Assembly: GCA_964057225.1 (NCBI GenBank)
Contig: CAXKVF010000074.1
Coordinates: 186,001 to 250,000 of the forward strand
DNA length: 64,000 nucleotides
DNA from: Auanema rhodensis
Lineage: Eukaryota > Nematoda > Chromadorea > Rhabditida > Rhabditidae
Direction of reading: 5' to 3'
Shown: positions 10,913-22,531 of the stretch, piece after piece
How the letters are laid out: each line of letters starts with the position of its first letter
Position numbering within the stretch: the stretch's first letter is position 1
The notes under the pieces: model-generated
The model's database searches: none
Told to the model about the DNA's origin: nothing
Seen by the model: the letters and a program-made list of their open reading frames with translations, nothing else
Made by a program: the position numbers and the translations under genes

Positions 10913-13024
10913 ATTAGATTCCCCATGTCCATATTAGTCTAAAAACAAATTTTTATTGATATTGGTTCATGGTAACCATGACTTTGAAATTTACGTGAAC
11001 TTTAATTTATGCTAATTAAATGTACACGTGATGTGCACTTGGTATGTAACTCGCTTCACGTGAAAGATAAAAAGATGCGGTTTTCAAAATTAGATTCCCC
11101 ATGTCCATATTAGTCTAAAAACAAATTTTTATTGATATTAGTTCATGGTAACCATGACTTTGAAATTTACGTGAACTTTAATTTATGCTAATTAAATGTA
11201 CACGTGATGTGCACTTGGTATGTAACTCGCTTCACGTGAAAGATAAAGAGATGCGGTTTTCAAAATTAGATTCCCCATGTCCATATTAGTCTAAAAACAA
11301 ATTTTTATTGATATTGGTTCATGGTAACCATGACTTTGAAATTTACGTGAACTTTAATTTATGCTAATTAAATGTACACGTGATGTGCACTTGGTATGTA
11401 ACTCGCTTCACGTGAAAGATAAAGAGATGCGGTTTTCAAAATTAGATTCCCCATGTCCATATTAGTCTAAAAACAAATTTTTATTGATATTGGTTCATGG
11501 TAACCATGACTTTGAAATTTACGTGAACTTTAATTTATGCTAATTAAATGTACACGTGATGTGCACTTGGTATGTAACTCGCTTCACGTAAAAGAAAAAG
11601 AGATGCGGTTTTCAAAATTAGATTCCCCATGTCCATATTAGTCTAAAAACAAATTTTTATTGATATTGGTTCATGGTAACCATGACTTTGAAATTTACGT
11701 GAACTTTAATTTATGCTAATTAAATGTACACGTGATGTGCACTTGGTATGTAACTCGCTTCACGTGAAAGATAAAGAGATGCGGTTTTCAAAATTAGATT
11801 CCCCATGTCCATATTAGTCTAAAAACAAATTTTTATTGATATTGGTTCATGGTAACCATGACTTTGAAATTTACGTGAACTTTAATTTATGCTAATTAAA
11901 TGTACACGTGATGTGCACTTGGTATGTAACTCGCTTCACGTGAAAGAAAAAGAGATGCGGTTTTCAAAATTAGATTCCCCATGTCCATATTAGTCTAAAA
12001 ACAAATTTTTATTGATATTGGTTCATGGTAACCATGACTTTGAAATTTATGTGAACTTTAATTTATGCTAATTAAATGTACACGTGATGTGCACTTGGTA
12101 TGTAACTCGCTTCACGTGAAAGAAAAAGAGATGCGGTTTTCAAAATTAGATTCCCCATGTCCATATTAGTCTAAAAACAAATTTTTATTGATATTGGTTC
12201 ATGGTAACCATGACTTTGAAATTTACGTGAACTTTAATTTATGCTAATTAAATGTACACGTGATGTGCACTTGGTATGTAACTCGCTTCACGTGAAAGAT
12301 AAAGAGATGCGGTTTTCAAAATTAGATTCCCCATGTCCATATTAGTCTAAAAACAAATTTTTATTGATATTGGTGCATGGTAACCATGACTTTGAAATTT
12401 ACGTGAACTTTAATTTATGCTAATTAAATGTACACGTGATGTGCACTTGGTATGTAACTCGCTTCACGTGAAAGATGAAGAGATGCGGTTTTCAAAATTA
12501 GATTCCCCATGTCCATATTAGTCTAAAAACGAATTTTTATTGATATTGGTTCATGGTAACCATGACTTTGAAATTTACGTGAACTTTAATTTATGCTAAT
12601 TAAATGTACACGTGATGTGCACTTGGTATGTAACTCGCTTCACGTGAAAGATAAAGAGATGCGGTTTTCAAAATTAGATTCCCCATGTCCATATTAGTCT
12701 AAAAACAAATTTTTATTGATATTGGTTCATGGTAACCATGACTTTGAATTTTACGTGAACTTTAATTTATGCTAATTAAATGTACACGTGATGTGCACTT
12801 GGTATGTAACTCGCTTCACGTAAAAGATAAAGAGATGCGGTTTTCAAAATTAGATTCCCCATGTCCATATTAGTCTAAAAACAAATTTTTATTGATATTG
12901 CTTCATGGTAACCATGACTTTGAAATTTACGTGAACTTTAATTTATGCTAATTAAATGTACACGTGATGTGCACTTGGTATGTAACTCGCTTCACGTGAA
13001 AGATGAAGAGATGCGGTTTTCAAA
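10913..13024 (+). repeat. 17-monomer HOR, second copy of the core
   Basis: m63-m74 repeat m46-m57 with the same marker order. The five monomers between the cores (m58-m62) complete the 17-mer: plain, gaaaaag, C82T with gaaaaag, plain, ggtgc. The matching part after the second core is shortened, see 13025-14608. Confidence 0.88.
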
Positions 13025-14608
13025 ATTAGATTCCCCATGTCCATATTAGTCTAAAAACAAATTTTTATTGATATTGGTTCATGGTAACCATGACTTTGAA
13101 ATTTACGTGAACTTTAATTTATGCTAATTAAATGTACACGTGATGTGCACTTGGTATGTAACTCGCTTCACGTGAAAGAAAAAGAGATGCGGTTTTCAAA
13201 ATTAGATTCCCCATGTCCATATTAGTCTAAAAACAAATTTTTATTGATATTGGTTCATGGTAACCATGACTTTGAAATTTATGTGAACTTTAATTTATGC
13301 TAATTAAATGTACACGTGATGTGCACTTGGTATGTAACTCGCTTCACGTGAAAGAAAAAGAGATGCGGTTTTCAAAATTAGATTCCCCATGTCCATATTA
13401 GTCTAAAAACAAATTTTTATTGATATTGGTTCATGGTAACCATGACTTTGAAATTTACGTGAACTTTAATTTATGCTAATTAAATGTACACGTGATGTGC
13501 ACTTGGTATGTAACTCGCTTCACGTGAAAGATAAAGAGATGCGGTTTTCAAAATTAGATTCCCCATGTCCATATTAGTCTAAAAACAAATTTTTATTGAT
13601 ATTGGTGCATGGTAACCATGACTTTGAAATTTACGTGAACTTTAATTTATGCTAATTAAATGTACACGTGATGTGCACTTGGTATGTAACTCGCTTCACG
13701 TGAAAGATAAAGAGATGCGGTTTTCAAAATTAGATTCCCCATGTCCATATTAGTCTAAAAACAAATTTTTATTGATATTAGTTCATGGTAACCATGACTT
13801 TGAAATTTACGTGAACTTTAATTTATGCTAATTAAATGTACACGTGATGTGCACTTGGTATGTAACTCGCTTCACGTGAAAGATAAAGAGATGCGGTTTT
13901 CAAAATTAGATTCCCCATGTCCATATTAGTCTAAAAACAAATTTTTATTGATATTGGTTCATGGTAACCATGACTTTGAAATTTACGTGAACTTTAATTT
14001 ATGCTAATTAAATGTACACGTGATGTGCACTTGGTATGTAACTCGCTTCACGTGAAAGATAAAGAGATGCGGTTTTCAAAATTAGATTCCCCATGTCCAT
14101 ATTAGTCTAAAAACAAATTTTTATTGATATTGGTTCATGGTAACCATGACTTTGAAATTTACGTGAACTTTAATTTATGCTAATTAAATGTACACGTGAT
14201 GTGCACTTGGTATGTAACTCGCTTCACGTAAAAGAAAAAGAGATGCGGTTTTCAAAATTAGATTCCCCATGTCCATATTAGTCTAAAAACAAATTTTTAT
14301 TGATATTGGTTCATGGTAACCATGACTTTGAAATTTACGTGAACTTTAATTTATGCTAATTAAATGTACACGTGATGTGCACTTGGTATGTAACTCGCTT
14401 CACGTGAAAGATAAAGAGATGCGGTTTTCAAAATTAGATTCCCCATGTCCATATTAGTCTAAAAACAAATTTTTATTGATATTGGTTCATGGTAACCATG
14501 ACTTTGAAATTTACGTGAACTTTAATTTATGCTAATTAAATGTACACGTGATGTGCACTTGGTATGTAACTCGCTTCACGTGAAAGAAAAAGAGATGCGG
14601 TTTTCAAA
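13025..14608 (+). repeat. Shortened third pass of the 17-mer family
   Basis: m75-m78 match m59-m62 (offset 16) and m79-m83 match m64-m68 (offset 15), so one monomer equivalent to m63 (the G160A copy) is missing here. The G150A-gaaaaag marker is at 8592, 11584 and 14224, that is 17 and then 15 monomers apart. Contraction in whole monomers without a phase break is what unequal exchange produces. Confidence 0.82.
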
Positions 14609-15841
14609 ATTAGATTCCCCATGTCCATATTAGTCTAAAAACAAATTTTTATTGATATTGGTGCATGGTAACCATGACTTTGAAATTTACGTGAACTTTA
14701 ATTTATGCTAATTAAATGTACACGTGATGTGCACTTGGTATGTAACTCGCTTCACGTGAAAGATGAAGAGATGCGGTTTTCAAAATTAGATTCCCCATGT
14801 CCATATTAGTCTAAAAACAAATTTTTATTGATATTGGTTCATGGTAACCATGACTTTGAAATTTACGTGAACTTTAATTTATGCTAATTAAATGTACACG
14901 TGATGTGCACTTGGTATGTAACTCGCTTCACGTGAAAGATAAAGAGATGCGGTTTTCAAAATTAGAATCCCCATGTCCATATTAGTCTAAAAACAAATTT
15001 TTATTGATATTGCTTCATGGTAACCATGACTTTGAAATTTACGTGAACTTTAATTTATGCTTATTTAATTGTACACGTGATGTGCACTTGGTATTTAACT
15101 CGCTTCAGGTGAAAGATAAAGAGATGCGGTTTTCAAAATTAGATTCCCCATGTCCATATTAGTCTAAAAACAAATTTTTATTGATATTGGTTCATGGTAA
15201 CCATGACTTTGAAATTTACGTGAACTTTAATTTATGCTAATTAAATGTACACGTGATGTGCACTTGGTATGTAACTTGCTTCACGTGAAAGATAAAGAGA
15301 TGCGGTTTTCAAAATTAGATTCCCCATGTCCATATTAGTCTAAAAACAAATTTTTATTGATATTGGTTCATGGTAACCATGACTTTGAATTTTACGTGAA
15401 CTTTAATTTATGCTAATTAAATGTACACGTGATGTGCACTTGGTATGTAACTCGCTTCACGTAAAAGATAAAGAGATGCGGTTTTCAAAATTAGATTCCC
15501 CATGTCCATATTAGTCTAAAAACAAATTTTTATTGATATTGCTTCATGGTAACCATGACTTTGAAATTTACGTGAACTTTAATTTATGCTAATTAAATGT
15601 ACACGTGATGTGCACTTGGTATGTAACTCGCTTCACGTGAAAGATAAAGAGATGCGGTTTTCAAAATTAGATTCCCCATGTCCATATTAGTCTAAAAACA
15701 AATTTTTATTGATATTGGTGCATGGTAACCATGACTTTGAAATTTACGTGAACTTTAATTTATGCTAATTAAATGTACACGTGATGTGCACTTGGTATGT
15801 AACTCGCTTCACGTGAAAGAAAAAGAGATGCGGTTTTCAAA
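14609..15841 (+). repeat. 7-monomer HOR (1233 bp), copy 1
   Basis: m84-m90 run: ggtgc with gatgaag; plain; a 177-bp monomer with T7A (attagaatcc), gcttc and ttatttaattg; plain with C140T; A77T with G150A; gcttc; ggtgc with gaaaaag. The unit is 7 x 176 + 1 because of the inserted base. It is bounded on the left by the 17-mer family. Confidence 0.9.
14961..15137 (+). repeat. 177-bp variant monomer with rearranged AT-rich segment (m86)
   Basis: Where the consensus has taattaaatg after tatgc, this copy has ttatttaattg, which is 1 bp longer and changes the right arm of the AT-rich inverted repeat. It also has T7A, gcttc, tatttaac and ttcaggtg, making it one of the most diverged monomers in the window. 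Sister copies are 16194-16370 (m93) and 17427-17603 (m100). Confidence 0.93.
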
Positions 15842-17074
15842 ATTAGATTCCCCATGTCCATATTAGTCTAAAAACAAATTTTTATTGATATTGGTGCATG
15901 GTAACCATGACTTTGAAATTTACGTGAACTTTAATTTATGCTAATTAAATGTACACGTGATGTGCACTTGGTATGTAACTCGCTTCACGTGAAAGATGAA
16001 GAGATGCGGTTTTCAAAATTAGATTCCCCATGTCCATATTAGTCTAAAAACAAATTTTTATTGATATTGGTTCATGGTAACCATGACTTTGAAATTTACG
16101 TGAACTTTAATTTATGCTAATTAAATGTACACGTGATGTGCACTTGGTATGTAACTCGCTTCACGTGAAAGATAAAGAGATGCGGTTTTCAAAATTAGAA
16201 TCCCCATGTCCATATTAGTCTAAAAACAAATTTTTATTGATATTGCTTCATGGTAACCATGACTTTGAAATTTACGTGAACTTTAATTTATGCTTATTTA
16301 ATTGTACACGTGATGTGCACTTGGTATGTAACTCGCTTCACGTGAAAGATAAAGAAATGCGGTTTTCAAAATTAGATTCCCCATGTCCATATTAGTCTAA
16401 AAACAAATTTTTATTGATATTGGTTCATGGTAACCATGACTTTGAAATTTACGTGAACTTTAATTTATGCTAATTAAATGTACACGTGATGTGCACTTGG
16501 TATGTAACTTGCTTCACGTGAAAGATAAAGAGATGCGGTTTTCAAAATTAGATTCCCCATGTCCATATTAGTCTAAAAACAAATTTTTATTGATATTGGT
16601 TCATGGTAACCATGACTTTGAATTTTACGTGAACTTTAATTTATGCTAATTAAATGTACACGTGATGTGCACTTGGTATGTAACTCGCTTCACGTAAAAG
16701 ATAAAGAGATGCGGTTTTCAAAATTAGATTCCCCATGTCCATATTAGTCTAAAAACAAATTTTTATTGATATTGCTTCATGGTAACCATGACTTTGAAAT
16801 TTACGTGAACTTTAATTTATGCTAATTAAATGTACACGTGATGTGCACTTGGTATGTAACTCGCTTCACGTGAAAGATAAAGAGATGCGGTTTTCAAAAT
16901 TAGATTCCCCATGTCCATATTAGTCTAAAAACAAATTTTTATTGATATTGGTTCATGGTAACCATGACTTTGAAATTTACGTGAACTTTAATTTATGCTA
17001 ATTAAATGTACACGTGATGTGCACTTGGTATGTAACTCGCTTCACGTGAAAGATAAAGAGATGCGGTTTTCAAA
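15842..17074 (+). repeat. 7-monomer HOR (1233 bp), copy 2
   Basis: m91-m97 repeat the preceding unit exactly 1233 bp later, including the 177-bp monomer. Visible differences: m93 lacks the tatttaac and ttcaggtg changes of m86 and has G162A instead, and m97 is ggttc/gataaag where m90 is ggtgc/gaaaaag. Confidence 0.9.
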
Positions 17075-17603
17075 ATTAGATTCCCCATGTCCATATTAGT
17101 CTAAAAACAAATTTTTATTGATATTGGTGCATGGTAACCATGACTTTGAAATTTACGTGAACTTTAATTTATGCTAATTAAATGTACACGTGATGTGCAC
17201 TTGGTATGTAACTCGCTTCACGTGAAAGATGAAGAGATGCGGTTTTCAAAATTAGATTCCCCATGTCCATATTAGTCTAAAAACAAATTTTTATTGATAT
17301 TGGTTCATGGTAACCATGACTTTGAAATTTACGTGAACTTTAATTTATGCTAATTAAATGTACACGTGATGTGCACTTGGTATGTAACTCGCTTCACGTG
17401 AAAGATAAAGAGATGCGGTTTTCAAAATTAGAATCCCCATGTCCATATTAGTCTAAAAACAAATTTTTATTGATATTGCTTCATGGTAACCATGACTTTG
17501 AAATTTACGTGAACTTTAATTTATGCTTATTTAATTGTACACGTGATGTGCACTTGGTATTTAACTCGCTTCAGGTGAAAGATAAAGAGATGCGGTTTTC
17601 AAA
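17075..17603 (+). repeat. 7-monomer HOR, truncated copy 3 (3 monomers, 529 bp)
   Basis: m98-m100 repeat the first three monomers. The 177-bp monomer m100 carries the full set of changes seen in m86 (T7A, ttatttaattg, tatttaac, ttcaggtg), so it is closer to copy 1 than to copy 2. The series then leaves the 7-mer pattern: m101 is gcttc combined with A77T and G162A. Confidence 0.88.
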
Positions 17604-19011
17604 ATTAGATTCCCCATGTCCATATTAGTCTAAAAACAAATTTTTATTGATATTGCTTCATGGTAACCATGACTTTGAATTTTACGTGAACTTTAATTTA
17701 TGCTAATTAAATGTACACGTGATGTGCACTTGGTATGTAACTCGCTTCACGTGAAAGATAAAGAAATGCGGTTTTCAAAATTAGATTCCCCATGTCCATA
17801 TTAGTCTAAAAACAAATTTTTATTGATATTGGTTCATGGTAACCATGACTTTGAAATTTACATGAACTTTAATTTATGCTAATTAAATGTACACGTGATG
17901 TGCACTTGGTATGTAACTCGCTTCACGTGAAAGATAAAGAGATGCGGTTTTCAAAATTAGATTCCCCATGTCCATATTAGTCTAAAAACAAATTTTTATT
18001 GATATTGGTGCATGGTAACCATGACTTTGAAATTTACGTGAACTTTAATTTATGCTAATTAAATGTACACGTGATGTGCACTTGGTATGTAACTCGCTTC
18101 ACGTGAAAGATGAAGAGATGCGGTTTTCAAAATTAGATTCCCCATGTCCATATTAGTCTAAAAACAAATTTTTATTGATATTGCTTCATGGTAACCATGA
18201 CTTTGAAATTTACGTGAACTTTAATTTATGCTAATTAAATGTACACGTGATGTGCACTTGGTATGTAACTCGCTTCACGTGAAAGATAAAGAGATGCGGT
18301 TTTCAAAATTAGATTCCCCATGTCCATATTAGTCTAAAAACAAATTTTTATTGATATTGGTTCATGGTAACCATGACTTTGAAATTTACGTGAACTTTAA
18401 TTTATGCTAATTAAATGTACACGTGATGTGCACTTGGTATGTAACTCGCTTCACGTGAAAGATGAAGAGATGCGGTTTTCAAAATTAGATTCCCCATGTC
18501 CATATTAGTCTAAAAACAAATTTTTATTGATATTGGTTCATGGTAACCATGACTTTGAAATTTACGTGAACTTTAATTTATGCTAATTAAATGTACACGT
18601 GATGTGCACTTGGTATGTAACTCGCTTCACGTGAAAGATAAAGAGATGCGGTTTTCAAAATTAGGTTCCCCCTGTCCATATTAGTCTAAAAACAAATTTT
18701 TATTGATATTGCTTCATGGTAACCATGACTTTGAAATTTACGTGAACTTTAATTTATGCTAATTAAATGTACACGTGATGTGCACTTGGTATGTAACTCG
18801 CTTCACGTGAAAGATGAAGAGATGCGGTTTTCAAAATTAGATTCCCCATGTCCATATTAGTCTAAAAACAAATTTTTATTGATATTGGTTCATGGTAACC
18901 ATGACTTTGAAATTTACGTGAACTTTAATTTATGCTAATTAAATGTACACGTGATGTGCACTTGGTATGTAACTCGCTTCACGTGAAAGATAAAGAGATG
19001 CGGTTTTCAAA
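17604..19011 (+). repeat. Mixed monomers between the 7-mer and 10-mer HORs
   Basis: m101-m108 form no unit of their own longer than two monomers. m101 combines gcttc, A77T and G162A. m102 has a unique catgaac (first ACGTGA lost). m107 has the unique attaggttcc together with A13C (ccccctgtcc). m107-m108 and the A13C monomer m109 hint at a dimer step, since A13C recurs 352 bp apart. Otherwise these are near-consensus copies alternating gcttc, ggttc and ggtgc. Confidence 0.75.
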
Positions 19012-20771
19012 ATTAGATTCCCCCTGTCCATATTAGTCTAAAAACAAATTTTTATTGATATTGCTTCATGGTAACCATGACTTTGAAATTTACGTGAACT
19101 TTAATTTATGCTAATTAAATGTACACGTGATGTGCACTTGGTATGTAACTCGCTTCACGTGAAAGATAAAGAGATGCGGTTTTCAAAATTAGATTCCCCA
19201 TGTCCATATTAGTCTAAAAACAAATTTTTATTGATATTGCTTCATGGTAACCATGACTTTGAAATTTACGTGAACTTTAATTTATGCTAATTAAATGTAC
19301 ACGTGATGTGCACTTGGTATGTAACTCGCTTCACGTGAAAGATAAAGAGATGCGGTTTTCAAAATTAGATTCCCCATGTCCATATTAGTCTAAAAACAAA
19401 TTTTTATTGATATTGGTGCATGGTAACCATGACTTTGAAATTTACGTGAACTTTAATTTATGCTAATTAAATGTACACGTGATGTGCACTTGGTATGTAA
19501 CTCGCTTCACGTGAAAGATAAAGAGATGCGGTTTTCAAAATTAGATTCCCCATGTCCATATTAGTCTAAAAACAAATTTTTATTGATATTGGTTCATGGT
19601 AACCATGACTTTGAAATTTACGTGAACTTTAATTTATGCTAATTAAATGTACACGTGATGTGCACTTGGTATGTAACTCGCTTCACGTGAAAGATAAAGA
19701 GATGCGGTTTTCAAAATTAGATTCCCCATGTCCATATTAGTCTAAAAACAAATTTTTATTGATATTGGTTCATGGTAACCATGACTTTGAAATTTACGTG
19801 AACTTTAATTTATGCTAATTAAATGTACACGTGATGTGCACTTGGTATGTAACTCGCTTCACGTGAAAGATAAAGAGATGCGGTTTTCAAAATTAGATTC
19901 CCCATGTCCATATTAGTCTAAAAACAAATTTTTATTGATATTAGTTCATGGTAACCATGACTTTGAAATTTACGTGAACTTTAATTTATGCTAATTAAAT
20001 GTACACGTGATGTGCACTTGGTATGTAACTCGCTTCACGTGAAAGATAAAGAGATGCGGTTTTCAAAATTAGATTCCCCATGTCCATATTAGTCTAAAAA
20101 CAAATTTTTATTGATATTGGTTCATGGTAACCATGACTTTGAAATTTACGTGAACTTTAATTTATGCTAATTAAATGTACACGTGATGTGCACTTGGTAT
20201 GTAACTCGCTTCACGTGAAAGATAAAGAGATGCGGTTTTCAAAATTAGATTCCCCATGTCCATATTAGTCTAAAAACAAATTTTTATTGATATTAGTTCA
20301 TGGTAACCATGACTTTGAAATTTACGTGAACTTTAATTTATGCTAATTAAATGTACACGTGATGTGCACTTGGTATGTAACTCGCTTCACGTGAAAGATA
20401 AAGAGATGCGGTTTTCAAAATTAGATTCCCCATGTCCATATTAGTCTAAAAACAAATTTTTATTGATATTGGTTCATGGTAACCATGACTTTGAAATTTA
20501 CGTGAACTTTAATTTATGCTAATTAAATGTACACGTGATGTGCACTTGGTATGTAACTCGCTTCACGTGAAAGATAAAGAGATGCGGTTTTCAAAATTAG
20601 ATTCCCCATGTCCATATTAGTCTAAAAACAAATTTTTATTGATATTGGTTCATGGTAACCATGACTTTGAAATTTACGTGAACTTTAATTTATGCTAATT
20701 AAATGTACACGTGATGTGCACTTGGTATGTAACTCGCTTCACGTGAAAGATAAAGAGATGCGGTTTTCAAA
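19012..20771 (+). repeat. 10-monomer HOR (1760 bp), copy 1
   Basis: m109-m118 run: A13C with gcttc, gcttc, ggtgc, plain, plain, agttc, plain, agttc, plain, plain. All lengths are 176 and the unit is 10 x 176. The adjacent copy at 20772 has the same order. Confidence 0.9.
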
Positions 20772-22531
20772 ATTAGATTCCCCCTGTCCATATTAGTCTA
20801 AAAACAAATTTTTATTGATATTGCTTCATGGTAACCATGACTTTGAAATTTACGTGAACTTTAATTTATGCTAATTAAATGTACACGTGATGTGCACTTG
20901 GTATGTAACTCGCTTCACGTGAAAGATAAAGAGATGCGGTTTTCAAAATTAGATTCCCCATGTCCATATTAGTCTAAAAACAAATTTTTATTGATATTGC
21001 TTCATGGTAACCATGACTTTGAAATTTACGTGAACTTTAATTTATGCTAATTAAATGTACACGTGATGTGCACTTGGTATGTAACTCGCTTCACGTGAAA
21101 GATAAAGAGATGCGGTTTTCAAAATTAGATTCCCCATGTCCATATTAGTCTAAAAACAAATTTTTATTGATATTGGTGCATGGTAACCATGACTTTGAAA
21201 TTTACGTGAACTTTAATTTATGCTAATTAAATGTACACGTGATGTGCACTTGGTATGTAACTCGCTTCACGTGAAAGATAAAGAGATGCGGTTTTCAAAA
21301 TTAGATTCCCCATGTCCATATTAGTCTAAAAACAAATTTTTATTGATATTGGTTCATGGTAACCATGACTTTGAAATTTACGTGAACTTTAATTTATGCT
21401 AATTAAATGTACACGTGATGTGCACTTGGTATGTAACTCGCTTCACGTGAAAGATAAAGAGATGCGGTTTTCAAAATTAGATTCCCCATGTCCATATTAG
21501 TCTAAAAACAAATTTTTATTGATATTGGTTCATGGTAACCATGACTTTGAAATTTACGTGAACTTTAATTTATGCTAATTAAATGTACACGTGATGTGCA
21601 CTTGGTATGTAACTCGCTTCACGTGAAAGATAAAGAGATGCGGTTTTCAAAATTAGATTCCCCATGTCCATATTAGTCTAAAAACAAATTTTTATTGATA
21701 TTAGTTCATGGTAACCATGACTTTGAAATTTACGTGAACTTTAATTTATGCTAATTAAATGTACACGTGATGTGCACTTGGTATGTAACTCGCTTCACGT
21801 GAAAGATAAAGAGATGCGGTTTTCAAAATTAGATTCCCCATGTCCATATTAGTCTAAAAACAAATTTTTATTGATATTGGTTCATGGTAACCATGACTTT
21901 GAAATTTACGTGAACTTTAATTTATGCTAATTAAATGTACACGTGATGTGCACTTGGTATGTAACTCGCTTCACGTGAAAGATAAAGAGATGCGGTTTTC
22001 AAAATTAGATTCCCCATGTCCATATTAGTCTAAAAACAAATTTTTATTGATATTAGTTCATGGTAACCATGACTTTGAAATTTACGTGAACTTTAATTTA
22101 TGCTAATTAAATGTACACGTGATGTGCACTTGGTATGTAACTCGCTTCACGTGAAAGATAAAGAGATGCGGTTTTCAAAATTAGATTCCCCATGTCCATA
22201 TTAGTCTAAAAACAAATTTTTATTGATATTGGTTCATGGTAACCATGACTTTGAAATTTACGTGAACTTTAATTTATGCTAATTAAATGTACACGTGATG
22301 TGCACTTGGTATGTAACTCGCTTCACGTGAAAGATAAAGAGATGCGGTTTTCAAAATTAGATTCCCCATGTCCATATTAGTCTAAAAACAAATTTTTATT
22401 GATATTGGTTCATGGTAACCATGACTTTGAAATTTACGTGAACTTTAATTTATGCTAATTAAATGTACACGTGATGTGCACTTGGTATGTAACTCGCTTC
22501 ACGTGAAAGAAAAAGAGATGCGGTTTTCAAA
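20772..22531 (+). repeat. 10-monomer HOR (1760 bp), copy 2
   Basis: m119-m128 repeat m109-m118 monomer by monomer. The only difference I see is gaaaaag for gataaag in the last monomer (near 22510). The near-identity implies a recent duplication or active homogenisation. The next A13C monomer is at 23412, 15 monomers on, so the 10-mer pattern stops here. Confidence 0.9.
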
